Assembly (NCBI GenBank): GCA_964219345.1
Contig: CAXPPN010000047.1
Span: 24,321-88,320, forward strand
Reading direction: 5' to 3'
DNA length: 64,000 nt
Source of the DNA: UBA3537 sp964219345
GTDB taxonomy: Bacteria; Bacteroidota; Bacteroidia; Flavobacteriales; Flavobacteriaceae
Within the stretch, counting starts at the first letter, position 1. The number at the start of each line of letters is the position of its first letter. The notes beneath the pieces are model-generated. The model was not told the origin of the DNA and made no database searches. It was given only the letters and a program-made list of their open reading frames with translations. The position numbers were made by a program, and so were the translations under genes. Positions 17,489 to 26,852 of this stretch are shown piece after piece.

Positions 17489-17929
17489 ATGAAATTAGAT
17501 GCTATTCATTCCAAGATTTTAAATTTTTTACAAAAAAATTCCCGTATTTCAAGTACTGAAATCGCAAAGCAAGTTGGTATTTCCTCTCCAGCTGTTGCAG
17601 AGCGTATTAAAAAAATGGAAGATTTTGGGGTCATTTCTGGGTACTATACAAAAGTAGACCACAACAAACTTGGTTATGGACTTCGAGCGCTAATTACTGT
17701 TCGTGCTTTTATGGGACGCCTAAAACCTTTTTTACATCATGTAAAATCTTATAAAGAGGTTGTCAATTGTTACAGGATTACTGGAAACGAAAATATTGTG
17801 ATGGAAGTTGTTTTTGAAAATCAACACCATTTAGAGAAATTTATAGACGAACTCATCACATATGGTGAAACAAAAACACAAATTATTCTTTCTAATGTTG
17901 TTGCACACAACCCAATTGATAAAGTATAG
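17489..17929 (+). CDS. Lrp/AsnC family transcriptional regulator
   Basis: A 146-residue feast/famine regulator. An N-terminal winged HTH is visible (LDAIHSKILNFLQKNSRISSTEIAKQVGISSPAVAERIKKMEDFGVI, split here by residues about 3-50), followed by the RAM ligand/oligomerisation domain (about 65-143) with VVNCYRITGNENIVMEVVF. Amino acids are the usual effectors, unknown here. The next gene starts 4 bases after the stop. A dyad in the upstream intergenic space could be an autoregulatory site. Confidence 0.94.
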   Translation: MKLDAIHSKILNFLQKNSRISSTEIAKQVGISSPAVAERIKKMEDFGVISGYYTKVDHNKLGYGLRALITVRAFMGRLKPFLHHVKSYKEVVNCYRITGNENIVMEVVFENQHHLEKFIDELITYGETKTQIILSNVVAHNPIDKV

Positions 17930-17933
17930 TCTT

Positions 17934-18539
17934 ATGAGTCTTAGGGTCAAAATAGTTTTAATTGTTATTGGTTTACTTTTATTCAATGTTTCTTGTACAG
18001 AAAAAAAAGTTCGAATGACATACAATTCAGCATTTCAAAAAAAAATGAATGAAATGTTTAAGGATGCTTCAAAATCGCCACTAAAATCTAATGATTTAAA
18101 AACGTTTTTATCACTTTCATTTTTTCCAATAGATTCTAGCTTTGTAGTCAAAGCAAAATTGACACCAACTCCAACCTCCGAATATTTTGATATGAAAACA
18201 ACTACAAAACGGGTGTCAAAAGAACGTGTTTATGGCGTGTTATCTTTTGAATTGCTGCAACAAACTTTTGAGCTTAATGTCTATCAAGGAAAAGATTCTA
18301 CAGAAGTAAAATCCAATTATCTTTTTCTTCCTTTTTTGGATGATACCAATGGCATTTCTACCTATGGTGGTGGTCGTTATATGGATTTGAAAGTGCCTAA
18401 ATCAGATAGTATTTGGCTTGATTTCAATACAGCCTATAATCCATATTGTGTATATAATGAGCGTTATTCTTGCCCCATTGTTCCACGTCAAAATTACGTT
18501 CCTATACAGATTAAAGCAGGAGTAAAACGCTTCAAGTAA
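17934..18539 (+). CDS. DUF1684 protein, membrane-anchored or lipoprotein
   Basis: A 201-residue exported protein. From the ATG at 17934 it begins MSLRVKIVLIVIGLLLFNVSC, a signal ending in a lipobox; a longer in-frame start at 17862 would overlap the Lrp gene and spoil the signal. The DUF1684 signature is clear toward the C-terminus: YLFLPFLDDTNGISTYGGGRYMDL, then FNTAYNPYCVYNERYSCPI and IKAGVKRF. The biochemical role is not established. It lies 4 bases after the Lrp-family gene and converges on crcB with one base between stops. Confidence 0.9.
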   Translation: MSLRVKIVLIVIGLLLFNVSCTEKKVRMTYNSAFQKKMNEMFKDASKSPLKSNDLKTFLSLSFFPIDSSFVVKAKLTPTPTSEYFDMKTTTKRVSKERVYGVLSFELLQQTFELNVYQGKDSTEVKSNYLFLPFLDDTNGISTYGGGRYMDLKVPKSDSIWLDFNTAYNPYCVYNERYSCPIVPRQNYVPIQIKAGVKRFK

Positions 18540-18540
18540 T

Positions 18541-18912
18541 TTAGAAATTTTTCGATATAATTAGACCCAAAACTACAGCAGCAATTCCCAAAATTAATGA
18601 CCCCAAAGTATAGCTGATAAATTGAATATAATCACCAGATTTTAGAAACATTTGATTTTCCATAGCAAAGGCCGAAAATGTGGTAAATCCGCCACAAAAT
18701 CCTGTGATTAAAAGTAAGCTTTGAGTTTCTGAAAGCCCACCGTTCTTTAGCCCAAGACCAAAAAGAAACCCAATCAGCAGACTTCCAACAACATTGACGG
18801 TCATTGTTCCTATTGGAAATGCACCTAGTAAATTATGAAATAGCTTTCCAATCAAATATCGTAAAACACTTCCCAATCCACCACCTATAAACACTAATAA
18901 AGCATATTTCAT
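18541..18912 (-). CDS. crcB: Fluoride exporter CrcB/Fluc
   Basis: A 123-residue four-helix membrane protein of the Fluc family of dual-topology fluoride channels. Typical motifs: GGGLGSVLRYLIG at the N-terminus, PIGTMTVNVVGSLLIGFLFG, and GFCGGFTTFSAFAMEN with the conserved Asn and Phe of the pore. Only one copy is present, consistent with a homodimer. I see no fluoride riboswitch upstream; the preceding 19 bases to the next gene are too short. Confidence 0.95.
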   Translation of the reverse strand: MKYALLVFIGGGLGSVLRYLIGKLFHNLLGAFPIGTMTVNVVGSLLIGFLFGLGLKNGGLSETQSLLLITGFCGGFTTFSAFAMENQMFLKSGDYIQFISYTLGSLILGIAAVVLGLIISKNF

Positions 18913-18931
18913 ATTATTTTTTTATTTTTAA

Positions 18932-19954
18932 TTAATTTATAATCGGGATTAAAAGTTCTGTAACCCAATTTGCTGGGTTGGGGTTTTCTTGTGGGTTTGT
19001 CAAATAGATTTCAAAGGGTTTGAGTTTTGAAGGTCTTAGGTTCATTTTAGTCATGTTTTGGTAGCCAATTGTCCATGCTTCTTCTAAGTTTTTATAGTTG
19101 CCTTTTAATGTTGTTTTAAGCGTTTTTGTTCTTGGCATATAGCCACATAAAATTCCACTTGCATCTTTTATTCTATAGTTTTGACGTACAGGAATTGCAC
19201 AACTCATAATCATTGATCTATCTTCTGGATTTCGAAATTGATATAGACTCATTGGATGACCATTACTCTCTATATTGTTTACACTCATATAGTTATATAG
19301 GGCAGCATAATTTTTTTCCATCGTCATACTGATATTTTCTGGAGTTGTACTTGAAGTGATATACAAATAAAATCCGCCGCCATAATCAATAATTCCATGG
19401 TCTTCAATGCTATAAACCGCCATTTGTTTTTGTAAATGTGTGTCTAAATTTTCTAAGCCTTTTTCGTAGTCTGGACCAATCATTTTGTCCATTCCACCAC
19501 TAATTAATGCAAAAAATTTGAGCACAAAAGGGACATCATCACTTTTCATACCCCAAGTTACTTCTGTGCTGTTTGGGCTTTTGTATTCAAAATTCCAATA
19601 CACTTGTGATGCTGGAAATTGTTCAAATTTGAGTTCTTGTAATAATGAATCATTTGGAACAGCAACAAGGGTTTTCATTGTGCCTTTTCCATCTTTTCCA
19701 GTCCAAGAATAAGAGCCTCCAACTCCTGCTGTTTTTTCTGGATATTTTAGATATAGTGTAGGTTCTTTTTCTTTCCATGGCGACCACGGTTCCCATTGAC
19801 GAAAATCTTCTACTGTGTTATAAATAACACTTACTGGTGCAGAAATAGTACGTGTACGAGAAAGATCATAACTATTGGGCTGTACAGCTACATAGCTGCT
19901 TCCAGCCAGCAATAAAAATAAAAGTAGGAATAAAATAAACTTGAGTGATTTCAT
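18932..19954 (-). CDS. SRPBCC domain plus GyrI-like effector-binding protein
   Basis: A 340-residue protein with one N-terminal hydrophobic segment (about residues 5-23), acting as anchor or signal. An SRPBCC/polyketide-cyclase-like domain follows (about 30-165: RTISAPVSVIYNTVEDFRQWEPWSPW, GGSYSWTGKDGKGTM). The C-terminal half (about 180-338) resembles the GyrI-like/AraC effector-binding fold, with AIPVRQNYRIKDASGILCGYMPR. Both folds bind hydrophobic small molecules, but there is no DNA-binding or catalytic domain. This combination occurs widely in Bacteroidota. It precedes crcB by 19 bases on the same strand. Confidence 0.82.
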   Translation of the reverse strand: MKSLKFILFLLLFLLLAGSSYVAVQPNSYDLSRTRTISAPVSVIYNTVEDFRQWEPWSPWKEKEPTLYLKYPEKTAGVGGSYSWTGKDGKGTMKTLVAVPNDSLLQELKFEQFPASQVYWNFEYKSPNSTEVTWGMKSDDVPFVLKFFALISGGMDKMIGPDYEKGLENLDTHLQKQMAVYSIEDHGIIDYGGGFYLYITSSTTPENISMTMEKNYAALYNYMSVNNIESNGHPMSLYQFRNPEDRSMIMSCAIPVRQNYRIKDASGILCGYMPRTKTLKTTLKGNYKNLEEAWTIGYQNMTKMNLRPSKLKPFEIYLTNPQENPNPANWVTELLIPIIN

Positions 19955-20101
19955 GAGATTTGATATATTATTGTTTCTACTAAATTATAAATTTCTTTGA
20001 ACTCCGTGTCAAAGAATTTAATTTTTTATGTTTTTCAAAATAAACTATATTCGTAGACTTTTGAATATTAAATCACAAATCAAAACAAATACAATAATAC
20101 T

Positions 20102-22150
20102 ATGAAATTCAGCTACAAATTAATGCTCGTTGTTTTTGCATGTACACAATTATTTTTTTCATGTAAAAATGACAACTCTACTTCGACAAATGACGATTTA
20201 TTCGTTAGTGTAGATACAGAGAGTTTTCCATACATGGTGGACCAATTTGCCGACCTCAAAATCTTACGTTATCAATTACCAGGATGGGGAAATCTTACCT
20301 TAAAAGAACAAAAACTGGTGTATTACCTTACACAAGCAGGTCTTTCTGGCCGAGATATTATGTGGGATCAAAATTATCGTCACAATCTTACCATTCGTGA
20401 AGCTTTAGAGACCATTTATACAACTTTTGATGGTGATAAATCAACAGAAAACTGGACTGCTTTTGAAACTTACTTAAAACGTGTTTGGTTTAGCAATGGT
20501 ATTCATCACCACTATAGCAATGCAAAATTAAAACCAGAGTTTTCTTCCGCTTATTTAATATCCTTACTTGATGCAACCCCTGCAACCTTGGAGGGCGAAG
20601 CCTTTGAGGTGCTTTTTAATGACAAGGATTCTAAAAAAGTAAATCAAGCGAAAAACGCGGATAATGTTTTGGAATCTGCGGTTAACTTTTATGGCCCCAA
20701 TGTAACGAACAAAGATGTTGAAACATTTTATGCCGCTAAATCTTCACCAAATCCTAGCAAACCATTGTCTTTTGGTCTAAACTCCCAACTTGTAAAAGAA
20801 AATGGCACACTTAAAGAACGTGTCTACAAATCTGGAGGGCTTTATGGAACAGCAATTGATGAAATTGTAAAATGGTTAGAATTGGCCCAAGGGGTTGCAG
20901 AAAATAAAACCCAAGGCGATGCTCTTGGTTTATTGATTCAATATTACAAAACAGGTGACTTGCAAACTTGGGATGATTACAACGTGGCATGGACTGCTGC
21001 TACTGAGGGTAATATTGATTATATCAATAGTTTTATTGAAGTCTATAACGACCCATTGGGCTATAGAGGATCTTATGAAACCATCGTTCAAATAAAGGAT
21101 TTTGATATGTCTGCAAAAATGACGGTCTTGTCTGAAAATGCACAATGGTTTGAAGACAATTCCCCTTTGATGCCAGAGCACAAAAAGAAAAATGTTGTTG
21201 GTGTAAGTTATAAAACTGTAAACGTTGCTGGCGAAGCAGGAGATGCCTCACCATCGACTCCAATAGGTGTTAATTTACCAAATGCCAACTGGATTCGTGC
21301 CGAAGTTGGCAGCAAGTCTGTTTCGTTAGGAAATATCATCAATGCGTACAATAACTCTGGAAGCTCAGGACGATTAAAAGAATTTGTTCATGATGATCAA
21401 GAATACGAACTTGAGAAAAAACATGGGCAATTAGCCGATAAACTTCATACCGCACTTCACGAGGTTGTTGGACATGCCTCTGGCCAATTGAATCCAGGTG
21501 TTGGCGAAACTAAAGAAACTTTAAAAAATTATGCATCAACACTAGAAGAGGGGCGTGCCGACTTGGTGGGCTTGTACTACCTCTATGATTCAAAATTGCA
21601 AGAATTGGGGCTAGTCGAAGACTGGAAAGCTGTTGGTATGGCGGCTTTTGACGGTTATATTAGAAATGGCCTAATGACGCAGCTTATTCGCTTAGAACTT
21701 GGGGATGATGTAGAAGAAGCGCACATGCGTAATAGACAATGGGTAAGTGCTTGGGCTTTTGAAAAAGGACAAAAAGATAATGTTATTGAAAAAGTCACTA
21801 GAGATGGTAAAACCTATTTTAATATCAACGATTATGATAAACTTCACGAGCTTTTTGGACAACTATTAAGAGAAACACAGCGTATTAAATCAGAAGGTGA
21901 TTTTAAAGCTGTTCAAGCATTGGTAGAGGGCTACGGCGTAAAAGTTGACCAAGCGATTCATGCGGAGGTTTTAGAAAGAAACAAACAATTTAAATCTGCA
22001 CCTTATGGTGGGTTTGTCAATCCTGTACTGGAGCCTGTGACGGATGAAAATGGTGCTATTTCTGAGATTAAAGTTAACTATGCTAAAGACTTTAAAAGTC
22101 AAATGCTTTATTATTCAAAACGCTATAACTTTTTACCAAACGTAAACTAA
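20102..22150 (+). CDS. Peptidase family M49 (DPP III-like) lipoprotein
   Basis: A 682-residue zinc metallopeptidase. DPP III removes dipeptides from N-termini. The zinc motif HEVVGH (residues 453-458, in LHEVVGHASGQ) has the HExxGH form unique to M49, and EEGRADLVGLYYLYD (from residue 482) supplies the third zinc ligand. A lipoprotein signal (CTQLFFSCKND, Cys about 21) places it in the envelope, unlike cytosolic DPP III. Such genes are often mislabelled dihydrofolate reductase. It is a single-gene unit with a hairpin terminator. Confidence 0.92.
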   Translation: MKFSYKLMLVVFACTQLFFSCKNDNSTSTNDDLFVSVDTESFPYMVDQFADLKILRYQLPGWGNLTLKEQKLVYYLTQAGLSGRDIMWDQNYRHNLTIREALETIYTTFDGDKSTENWTAFETYLKRVWFSNGIHHHYSNAKLKPEFSSAYLISLLDATPATLEGEAFEVLFNDKDSKKVNQAKNADNVLESAVNFYGPNVTNKDVETFYAAKSSPNPSKPLSFGLNSQLVKENGTLKERVYKSGGLYGTAIDEIVKWLELAQGVAENKTQGDALGLLIQYYKTGDLQTWDDYNVAWTAATEGNIDYINSFIEVYNDPLGYRGSYETIVQIKDFDMSAKMTVLSENAQWFEDNSPLMPEHKKKNVVGVSYKTVNVAGEAGDASPSTPIGVNLPNANWIRAEVGSKSVSLGNIINAYNNSGSSGRLKEFVHDDQEYELEKKHGQLADKLHTALHEVVGHASGQLNPGVGETKETLKNYASTLEEGRADLVGLYYLYDSKLQELGLVEDWKAVGMAAFDGYIRNGLMTQLIRLELGDDVEEAHMRNRQWVSAWAFEKGQKDNVIEKVTRDGKTYFNINDYDKLHELFGQLLRETQRIKSEGDFKAVQALVEGYGVKVDQAIHAEVLERNKQFKSAPYGGFVNPVLEPVTDENGAISEIKVNYAKDFKSQMLYYSKRYNFLPNVN

Positions 22151-22178
22151 AAAGATAGTCTTTTGGATTAAAAAAATT

Positions 22179-22212
22179 AAAGCCACTTGTAAGTAATTAT
22201 GAGTGGTTTTTT
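22179..22212 (+). terminator. Intrinsic terminator after the M49 peptidase
   Basis: AAAGCCACT (22179-22187) pairs with AGTGGTTTT (22202-22210) around a 14-base loop, with one G-T pair and a T6 run. It reaches the stop codon of the convergent 62-residue gene. Confidence 0.7.
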
Positions 22213-22399
22213 AGTACCCCAAAAGAAATTTAATAGCGGCAATACCCAAAATAAAACTGATAAAAATCAAAAGCATCCAAAGACTTCCTTTGTAATATTT
22301 TTTGTTTAAAGCAGCATCTTTTCTATAGGACATAAAAATGATTACAGCAAAAACGATGGCAAAAAGAATTCCGAAAATTAGTTGTCCTCGACTGAACAT
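22211..22399 (-). CDS. Small two-helix membrane protein
   Basis: A 62-residue hypothetical protein with two membrane helices (about residues 6-23 and 41-60) separated by a basic stretch, YRKDAALNKKYYKGS, which should face the cytoplasm. Short proteins of this layout recur in flavobacteria; no function is known to me. It is divergent from the MazG-like gene. Confidence 0.7.
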   Translation of the reverse strand: MFSRGQLIFGILFAIVFAVIIFMSYRKDAALNKKYYKGSLWMLLIFISFILGIAAIKFLLGY

Positions 22400-22453
22400 A
22401 ATTGTGTATTTTTAGTATTTAAATTCTATTACAAAATTACAAAAATTAAATAT

Positions 22454-22840
22454 ATGAAAGACAAAATAGAAGCGGTTCAACGGTTTCATGACGCATTTAA
22501 AATAGGCTATAGAACTTCTCCAAAGGCAAATCTTGGTGTTTCAAAAAATCAGCTCCGTTTTGATTTGATGAAAGAGGAAAATGAAGAATATTTTGAAGCG
22601 GCACAAAATAATGATCTTGTGGAAGTTGCTGACGCCCTAGGCGATATGCTTTATATTCTTTGTGGTACTATTATTGAGCATGGACTACAACATAAAATAG
22701 AAGCTGTTTTTGAGGAAATTCAGCGCAGTAATATGAGTAAACTTGGAGAAGATGGTCAACCCATATACAGAGAGGACGGAAAAGTCCTAAAAGGGCCAAA
22801 ATATTTTAAACCAAATATAGAATCGATACTAAATTCGTAA
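22454..22840 (+). CDS. MazG-like/PRA-PH family NTP pyrophosphohydrolase
   Basis: A 128-residue all-alpha protein of the MazG/HisE-like pyrophosphohydrolase superfamily. The magnesium-binding acidic residues appear as LMKEENEEYFEA and VEVADALGDMLYILCG, matching the ExxE and ExxD pattern. C-terminal DGQPIYREDGKVLKGPKYFKPN fits the phosphoribosyl-ATP pyrophosphohydrolase-like branch. It could be a nucleotide house-cleaning enzyme; substrate unknown. The start is set at 22454; a longer frame from 22382 overlaps the divergent small gene. Confidence 0.85.
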   Translation: MKDKIEAVQRFHDAFKIGYRTSPKANLGVSKNQLRFDLMKEENEEYFEAAQNNDLVEVADALGDMLYILCGTIIEHGLQHKIEAVFEEIQRSNMSKLGEDGQPIYREDGKVLKGPKYFKPNIESILNS

Positions 22841-22845
22841 AGATT

Positions 22846-23898
22846 TTAGACTTTAAAACGCCATCCAAATGGGTCTTCTGCACTATTGGTTTGGATGGAT
22901 GTTATTTTTTCCTTTAAAAAACTAGCGTAAGATTTTTCTATTTCTGGAAGATCGTAATCTTGATCCCTAAAACCAAATGATGAAATAGGAGAGATGACTG
23001 CTGCAGTACCTGCTCCAAACATTTCTTTAAGCCTTCCACTTTTTGAAGCCTCAATAACCTCTGCAACAGTAAATTTTCTAACTTCAACAGGAATATTTTC
23101 TGCATTAGCAATATCAATAATACTTTTTCTTGTAACACCGTCCAAAATACGATCACTTGTAGGGCCAGTGATAAGCGTATCATCAATACGGATAAAGATG
23201 TTCATTGCACCAGCTTCTTCAATATATTCGTGTGTATTATCGTCCGTCCAAATCACTTGATTATAGCCTTTTTCAATAGCAAGTTGCGTTGGGTAAAACT
23301 GTCCTGCATAATTTCCACCTGCTTTGGCATAACCTACACCACCATTGGCCGATCTTGAATATTTTTCTTCAATGAGGACACTAACTTTTCCAGAAAAATA
23401 AGGACCAGAAGGCGCTGTAGCAATCAAAAAACGATAGCCATCTGCAGGAGAAGCATGAAAACCTTCTCCAGTTGCAAAGATAATTGGTCTGATATATAAT
23501 GAGCTTCCTTTGACCGCGGGAATCCAATCATTGTCCACTTTTAATAATGCTTTAAGACCTTCAAAAAACACTTCTTTGGGAAGCTCAGGAATTGCTAAAC
23601 GTTTGGCCGATTTGTTTAAACGATTAAAATTTTCTTCAGGACGAAAAAGCCATGTATTAGAATCGTTGTCCTTGTAGGCTTTCATGCCTTCAAAAATGGA
23701 TTGTCCATAATGAAAAATTTTGGCAGAAGGCATTAGTGACATAGGCTGAAATGGAACAATTTCAGGTTGTCCCCAAGCCCCATTTTTATAATCACAAATT
23801 AACATGTGATCGGAAAATACACTTCCAAATCCAAGATTGTTGAAATCAATTTCATTAAGTTTTGATTGCGCTACTTTTGTTGTTTTTATTTGGATCAT
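22846..23898 (-). CDS. ilvE: Branched-chain amino acid aminotransferase
   Basis: PLP fold-type IV transaminase for the last step of Leu, Ile and Val synthesis. From the ATG at 23898 it is 350 residues; an upstream in-frame ATG at 23964 is unlikely. Motifs include GQSIFEGMKAYKD, FRPEENFNRLNKSAKRL, GGNYAGQFYPTQLA, EYIEEAGAMNIFIR and ILDGVTRKSIIDIA, characteristic of the larger BCAT class. The reverse strand carries TAAATTTG about 20 bases upstream. It is convergent with the MazG-like gene, 5 bases apart. Confidence 0.96.
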   Translation of the reverse strand: MIQIKTTKVAQSKLNEIDFNNLGFGSVFSDHMLICDYKNGAWGQPEIVPFQPMSLMPSAKIFHYGQSIFEGMKAYKDNDSNTWLFRPEENFNRLNKSAKRLAIPELPKEVFFEGLKALLKVDNDWIPAVKGSSLYIRPIIFATGEGFHASPADGYRFLIATAPSGPYFSGKVSVLIEEKYSRSANGGVGYAKAGGNYAGQFYPTQLAIEKGYNQVIWTDDNTHEYIEEAGAMNIFIRIDDTLITGPTSDRILDGVTRKSIIDIANAENIPVEVRKFTVAEVIEASKSGRLKEMFGAGTAAVISPISSFGFRDQDYDLPEIEKSYASFLKEKITSIQTNSAEDPFGWRFKV

Positions 23899-24009
23899 TG
23901 TAAAAATTTTCTGAGTCAAATTTAAAACAAAATTATTAAAATTAGTATCGAACAAACATAACATTCGTAAAAGTTATTATCTTTAGATTTTTTAATAAAT
24001 AGTCAAGCA

Positions 24010-24498
24010 ATGAAAAACCAGCTTCTTATTCTCTTAACCTTAATATTTTTATTTTCTTGTAAAGAAAAACATTCGAATCGAACGCCTGTTCGAGTCCAAT
24101 CAACGACCTATAATTTGTATGGTAATGCCTTTGAAACGGATTCCATTTTATCGCTTAACGAACTGTCCCAAAAAATTGAAAAAATTGGAGATACACTGCA
24201 GCTCACGCTTAAAGGAACAATCAAAGAAGTATGTACCAAAAAAGGATGTTGGATGACACTTTCTTTGGAAAATGACTCAGAAATGATGGTTCGTTTCAAA
24301 GATTATGGATTTTTTGTTCCACTTGATGCAAGTGGTGAAGTTTTAATTCATGGGAAAGCGTTTATATCTGAAACTTCTGTTGATGATTTACGCCACTATG
24401 CAGAAGACGCTGGCGCATCTGATGATGAAATTGCAGCGATAACCACGCCAAAGACAAGCTATAATCTTGAAGCTGATGGTGTTTTAATTTCACAATAA
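24010..24498 (+). CDS. DUF4920 lipoprotein
   Basis: A 162-residue lipoprotein with signal LTLIFLFSC (lipobox Cys about 17). The DUF4920 core is clear: TLQLTLKGTIKEVCTKKGCWMTL, with the conserved Cys and GCW, and VRFKDYGFFVP. The fold resembles an OB barrel; function unknown. It is followed 7 bases later by mnmD. Confidence 0.88.
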   Translation: MKNQLLILLTLIFLFSCKEKHSNRTPVRVQSTTYNLYGNAFETDSILSLNELSQKIEKIGDTLQLTLKGTIKEVCTKKGCWMTLSLENDSEMMVRFKDYGFFVPLDASGEVLIHGKAFISETSVDDLRHYAEDAGASDDEIAAITTPKTSYNLEADGVLISQ

Positions 24499-24505
24499 CT
24501 CAAAC

Positions 24506-25177
24506 TTGAAACGCTCCATAATCACTACCGCCGACGGAAGTAAAACCATTCAAATTGAAGATTGGAACGAACAATACCACTCCATACATGGTGCACTTCA
24601 GGAAGCAAAACATGTTTATATTGAAAATGGTTTGCACGAATTTTTACAACGACAGCCAAATCAAAAGCACATCAACATTTTAGAAATCGGTTTTGGTACT
24701 GGACTTAATGCAATGCTTAGTGCTACAGATGAATTGGCATTGCAAAAATCAATTTTATATCATGGTATAGAGGCCTACCCAGTTTCAAGCGATGAACTTC
24801 AAGCCCTTAATTATTCGTCTTTATTGGCTCTAAAATCAGAAATTTTTGACCAACTCCATAGTGCATCATGGAACAAAGAAAGCCAAATTACAAAGCACTT
24901 TGTTTTGAAAAAGCGTCAGGAGTTTTTTGCAGATATAAAAGATGTAAACACTTTTGATATTGTTTATTTTGATGCCTTTGGCCCACGAGTACAACCAGAC
25001 CTTTGGACACCATCTATTTTTAAAATGATGTATACTGCCATGCGTTTTAGTGCTGTTTTGGTGACTTATTCTGCAAAAGGCAGTGTTAGACGTGCCATGC
25101 AAGAGGTTGGTTTTGAGGTGGAACGTTTGGCGGGACCACCAGGCAAAAGAGAAATGCTCCGCGCCTCAAAAAATTAG
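24506..25177 (+). CDS. mnmD: tRNA 5-methylaminomethyl-2-thiouridine methyltransferase, MnmD
   Basis: A 223-residue SAM-dependent methyltransferase completing mnm5s2U34 in the tRNA wobble position; it equals the methyltransferase half of E. coli MnmC without the FAD oxidase half. The start is TTG at 24506, giving MKRSIITTADGSKTIQ and the typical WNEQYHSIHGALQEA. The SAM motif is ILEIGFGTGLNAML, and VYFDAFGPRVQPDLW with YSAKGSVRRAMQEVGFEVERLAGPPGKREM is family-specific. It overlaps no other gene and follows the DUF4920 gene closely. Confidence 0.94.
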   Translation: MKRSIITTADGSKTIQIEDWNEQYHSIHGALQEAKHVYIENGLHEFLQRQPNQKHINILEIGFGTGLNAMLSATDELALQKSILYHGIEAYPVSSDELQALNYSSLLALKSEIFDQLHSASWNKESQITKHFVLKKRQEFFADIKDVNTFDIVYFDAFGPRVQPDLWTPSIFKMMYTAMRFSAVLVTYSAKGSVRRAMQEVGFEVERLAGPPGKREMLRASKN

Positions 25178-25284
25178 CTAGATTCGCGCTCATTTTGTTG
25201 TTTATTTATTAAAATAAGCATAAATAATTGTTAAACCACTCAATTTTAACATGAGACTGCAACAGTATTCAATAATTTTGCCCA

Positions 25285-26202
25285 ATGGTAGCTACAGTCT
25301 TGATAACAGGGGCAACTGGTTTAGTGGGTAAGAAACTCACAAGTCTCCTTTTGGATAAAGGCTACAGAGTTCATATCCTAACTACTCAAAAGGCGTTATC
25401 ATTTACTGAAACAAATATTCAATATTTTTATTGGAATCCTCAAAATAATAAGATAGATATATCTTGTTTTAAAGGTGTTGAAGTTGTAATTAACCTTGCA
25501 GGAAGCCCAATAGCACAACGTTGGACAAAATCAGCCAAAGCGTCTATTTTGAATAGCCGTGTACAAGCATTGAATGTTTTGGCCAGTGCCATTAAAGAAA
25601 ATAATTTTCCAATAAAACATTTAATCTCTGCAAGTGCCATTGGAATTTATCCTGATTCAAAAACGAATTATTATCAGGAGGAGGATATTGTTTCAGAAAA
25701 CTGTTCGTTTTTAAGAACAGTAGTTCAAAAATGGGAAGCTGCAGCCCAACAATTTGAGGCATTAAGTATTAAAACAACAATACTTCGTATTGGGATTGTT
25801 TTAGATAATAACGGAGGTGCTCTTCCAAAAATAATGACACCAATTCAAAACTATCTTGGTGCCGTTTTGGCATCTGGTGAGCAATGGCAATCATGGATTC
25901 ATAGTGATGATCTAGTGGCCATGTTTGTTTATATTTTGGAATCCAAAAAAGAGGGTGTGTATAATGCTGTAGCACCAAATCCAGTACGTCAATCAGAACT
26001 GACCAAAACAATAGGGCATGTTATAAAAAAGCCAATTTTTTTACCCAATGTTCCAGAGTTCATGCTAAAATTGATGCTTGGAGGTATGAGTGCGGTTGTG
26101 CTTGAAAGTCAACGCGTATGTTCAAAAAAAATTCAATCCATAGGGTTTAAATTTGAATATCATGAGCTTTCAGCGGCACTAAATGATCTTCTAAAAAAGT
26201 AA
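25285..26202 (+). CDS. TIGR01777 family epimerase
   Basis: A 305-residue NAD(P)-binding extended-SDR protein. Rossmann motif TVLITGATGLVGKKLTSLLL lies at residues 4-23, then VEVVINLAGSPIAQRWT, HLISASAIGIYPDS and LRIGIVLDNNGGAL, as in YfcH/SulA-type epimerase-like proteins. The C-terminal DUF1731-type segment is seen at LPNVPEFMLKLMLGGMSAVVLESQRV. The substrate is unknown. It stands alone between short intergenic regions. Confidence 0.92.
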   Translation: MVATVLITGATGLVGKKLTSLLLDKGYRVHILTTQKALSFTETNIQYFYWNPQNNKIDISCFKGVEVVINLAGSPIAQRWTKSAKASILNSRVQALNVLASAIKENNFPIKHLISASAIGIYPDSKTNYYQEEDIVSENCSFLRTVVQKWEAAAQQFEALSIKTTILRIGIVLDNNGGALPKIMTPIQNYLGAVLASGEQWQSWIHSDDLVAMFVYILESKKEGVYNAVAPNPVRQSELTKTIGHVIKKPIFLPNVPEFMLKLMLGGMSAVVLESQRVCSKKIQSIGFKFEYHELSAALNDLLKK

Positions 26203-26247
26203 TTTAAAACCTCAAACGTCATCTTTTTAAAATTTTTTTCGTGACAT

Positions 26248-26280
26248 TTTGACATTTTATCTAGAATGGCAGTACTTTTG
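26248..26280 (+). promoter_or_regulatory. Promoter of grpE-dnaJ
   Basis: TTTG (26248-26251), 21 bases, then TACTTTTG (26273-26280): both elements of the Bacteroidota sigma-A promoter are present. The ATG is 36 bases further on. No CIRCE or other heat-shock operator is visible. Confidence 0.65.
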
Positions 26281-26315
26281 CCATCAATTAAATCAAATAA
26301 TTAATTTCTTTTAAG

Positions 26316-26831
26316 ATGACCAAAAAGGCAACAAAGCAAAAAGCGAAAGCAGAAGAATCAAAGTCGCCAGAAGTTGAAATCTCTGTTGAGGAACAACTCC
26401 AATCAGAGCTAACGCAAGAAAAAGATAAATTTTTACGCCTTTTCGCAGAATTTGAAAACTACAAACGTCGCACCTCAAAAGAGCGTATAGAATTGTTTTC
26501 AACAGCAAGTCAAGATGTGATTCAGGCATTATTACCAGTTTTGGACGATTTTGATCGTGCAATGGTAGAACTATCAAAACACGAAGAATCGGAGCTCTCT
26601 AAAGGCGTTGAACTCATAAAAAATAAGCTCAACAATACCTTACAACAAAAAGGATTAAGTCTTGTTGAAGTTAATAAAGGCGATGATTTTAATGCTGATA
26701 ATCATGAGGCAGTAACACAAATTCCTGCACCTACCGATGATTTAAAAGGAAAAATTATAGACGTTATAGAGCAAGGGTATAAACTTGGGGAAAAAGTGAT
26801 TCGTTTCCCAAAAGTTGTCATAGGGCAATAA
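26316..26831 (+). CDS. grpE: Nucleotide exchange factor GrpE
   Basis: A 171-residue cochaperone that releases ADP from DnaK. An acidic, charged N-terminal tail (about residues 1-40) leads into a long coiled coil with LRLFAEFENYKRRTSKER. The beta domain follows, with LLPVLDDFDRAM and FNADNHEAVTQIP, closing on IEQGYKLGEKVIRFPKVVIGQ. It is 21 bases upstream of dnaJ. DnaK itself is not in the window. Confidence 0.97.
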   Translation: MTKKATKQKAKAEESKSPEVEISVEEQLQSELTQEKDKFLRLFAEFENYKRRTSKERIELFSTASQDVIQALLPVLDDFDRAMVELSKHEESELSKGVELIKNKLNNTLQQKGLSLVEVNKGDDFNADNHEAVTQIPAPTDDLKGKIIDVIEQGYKLGEKVIRFPKVVIGQ

Positions 26832-26852
26832 AAAAATAAATCCAATTAACAC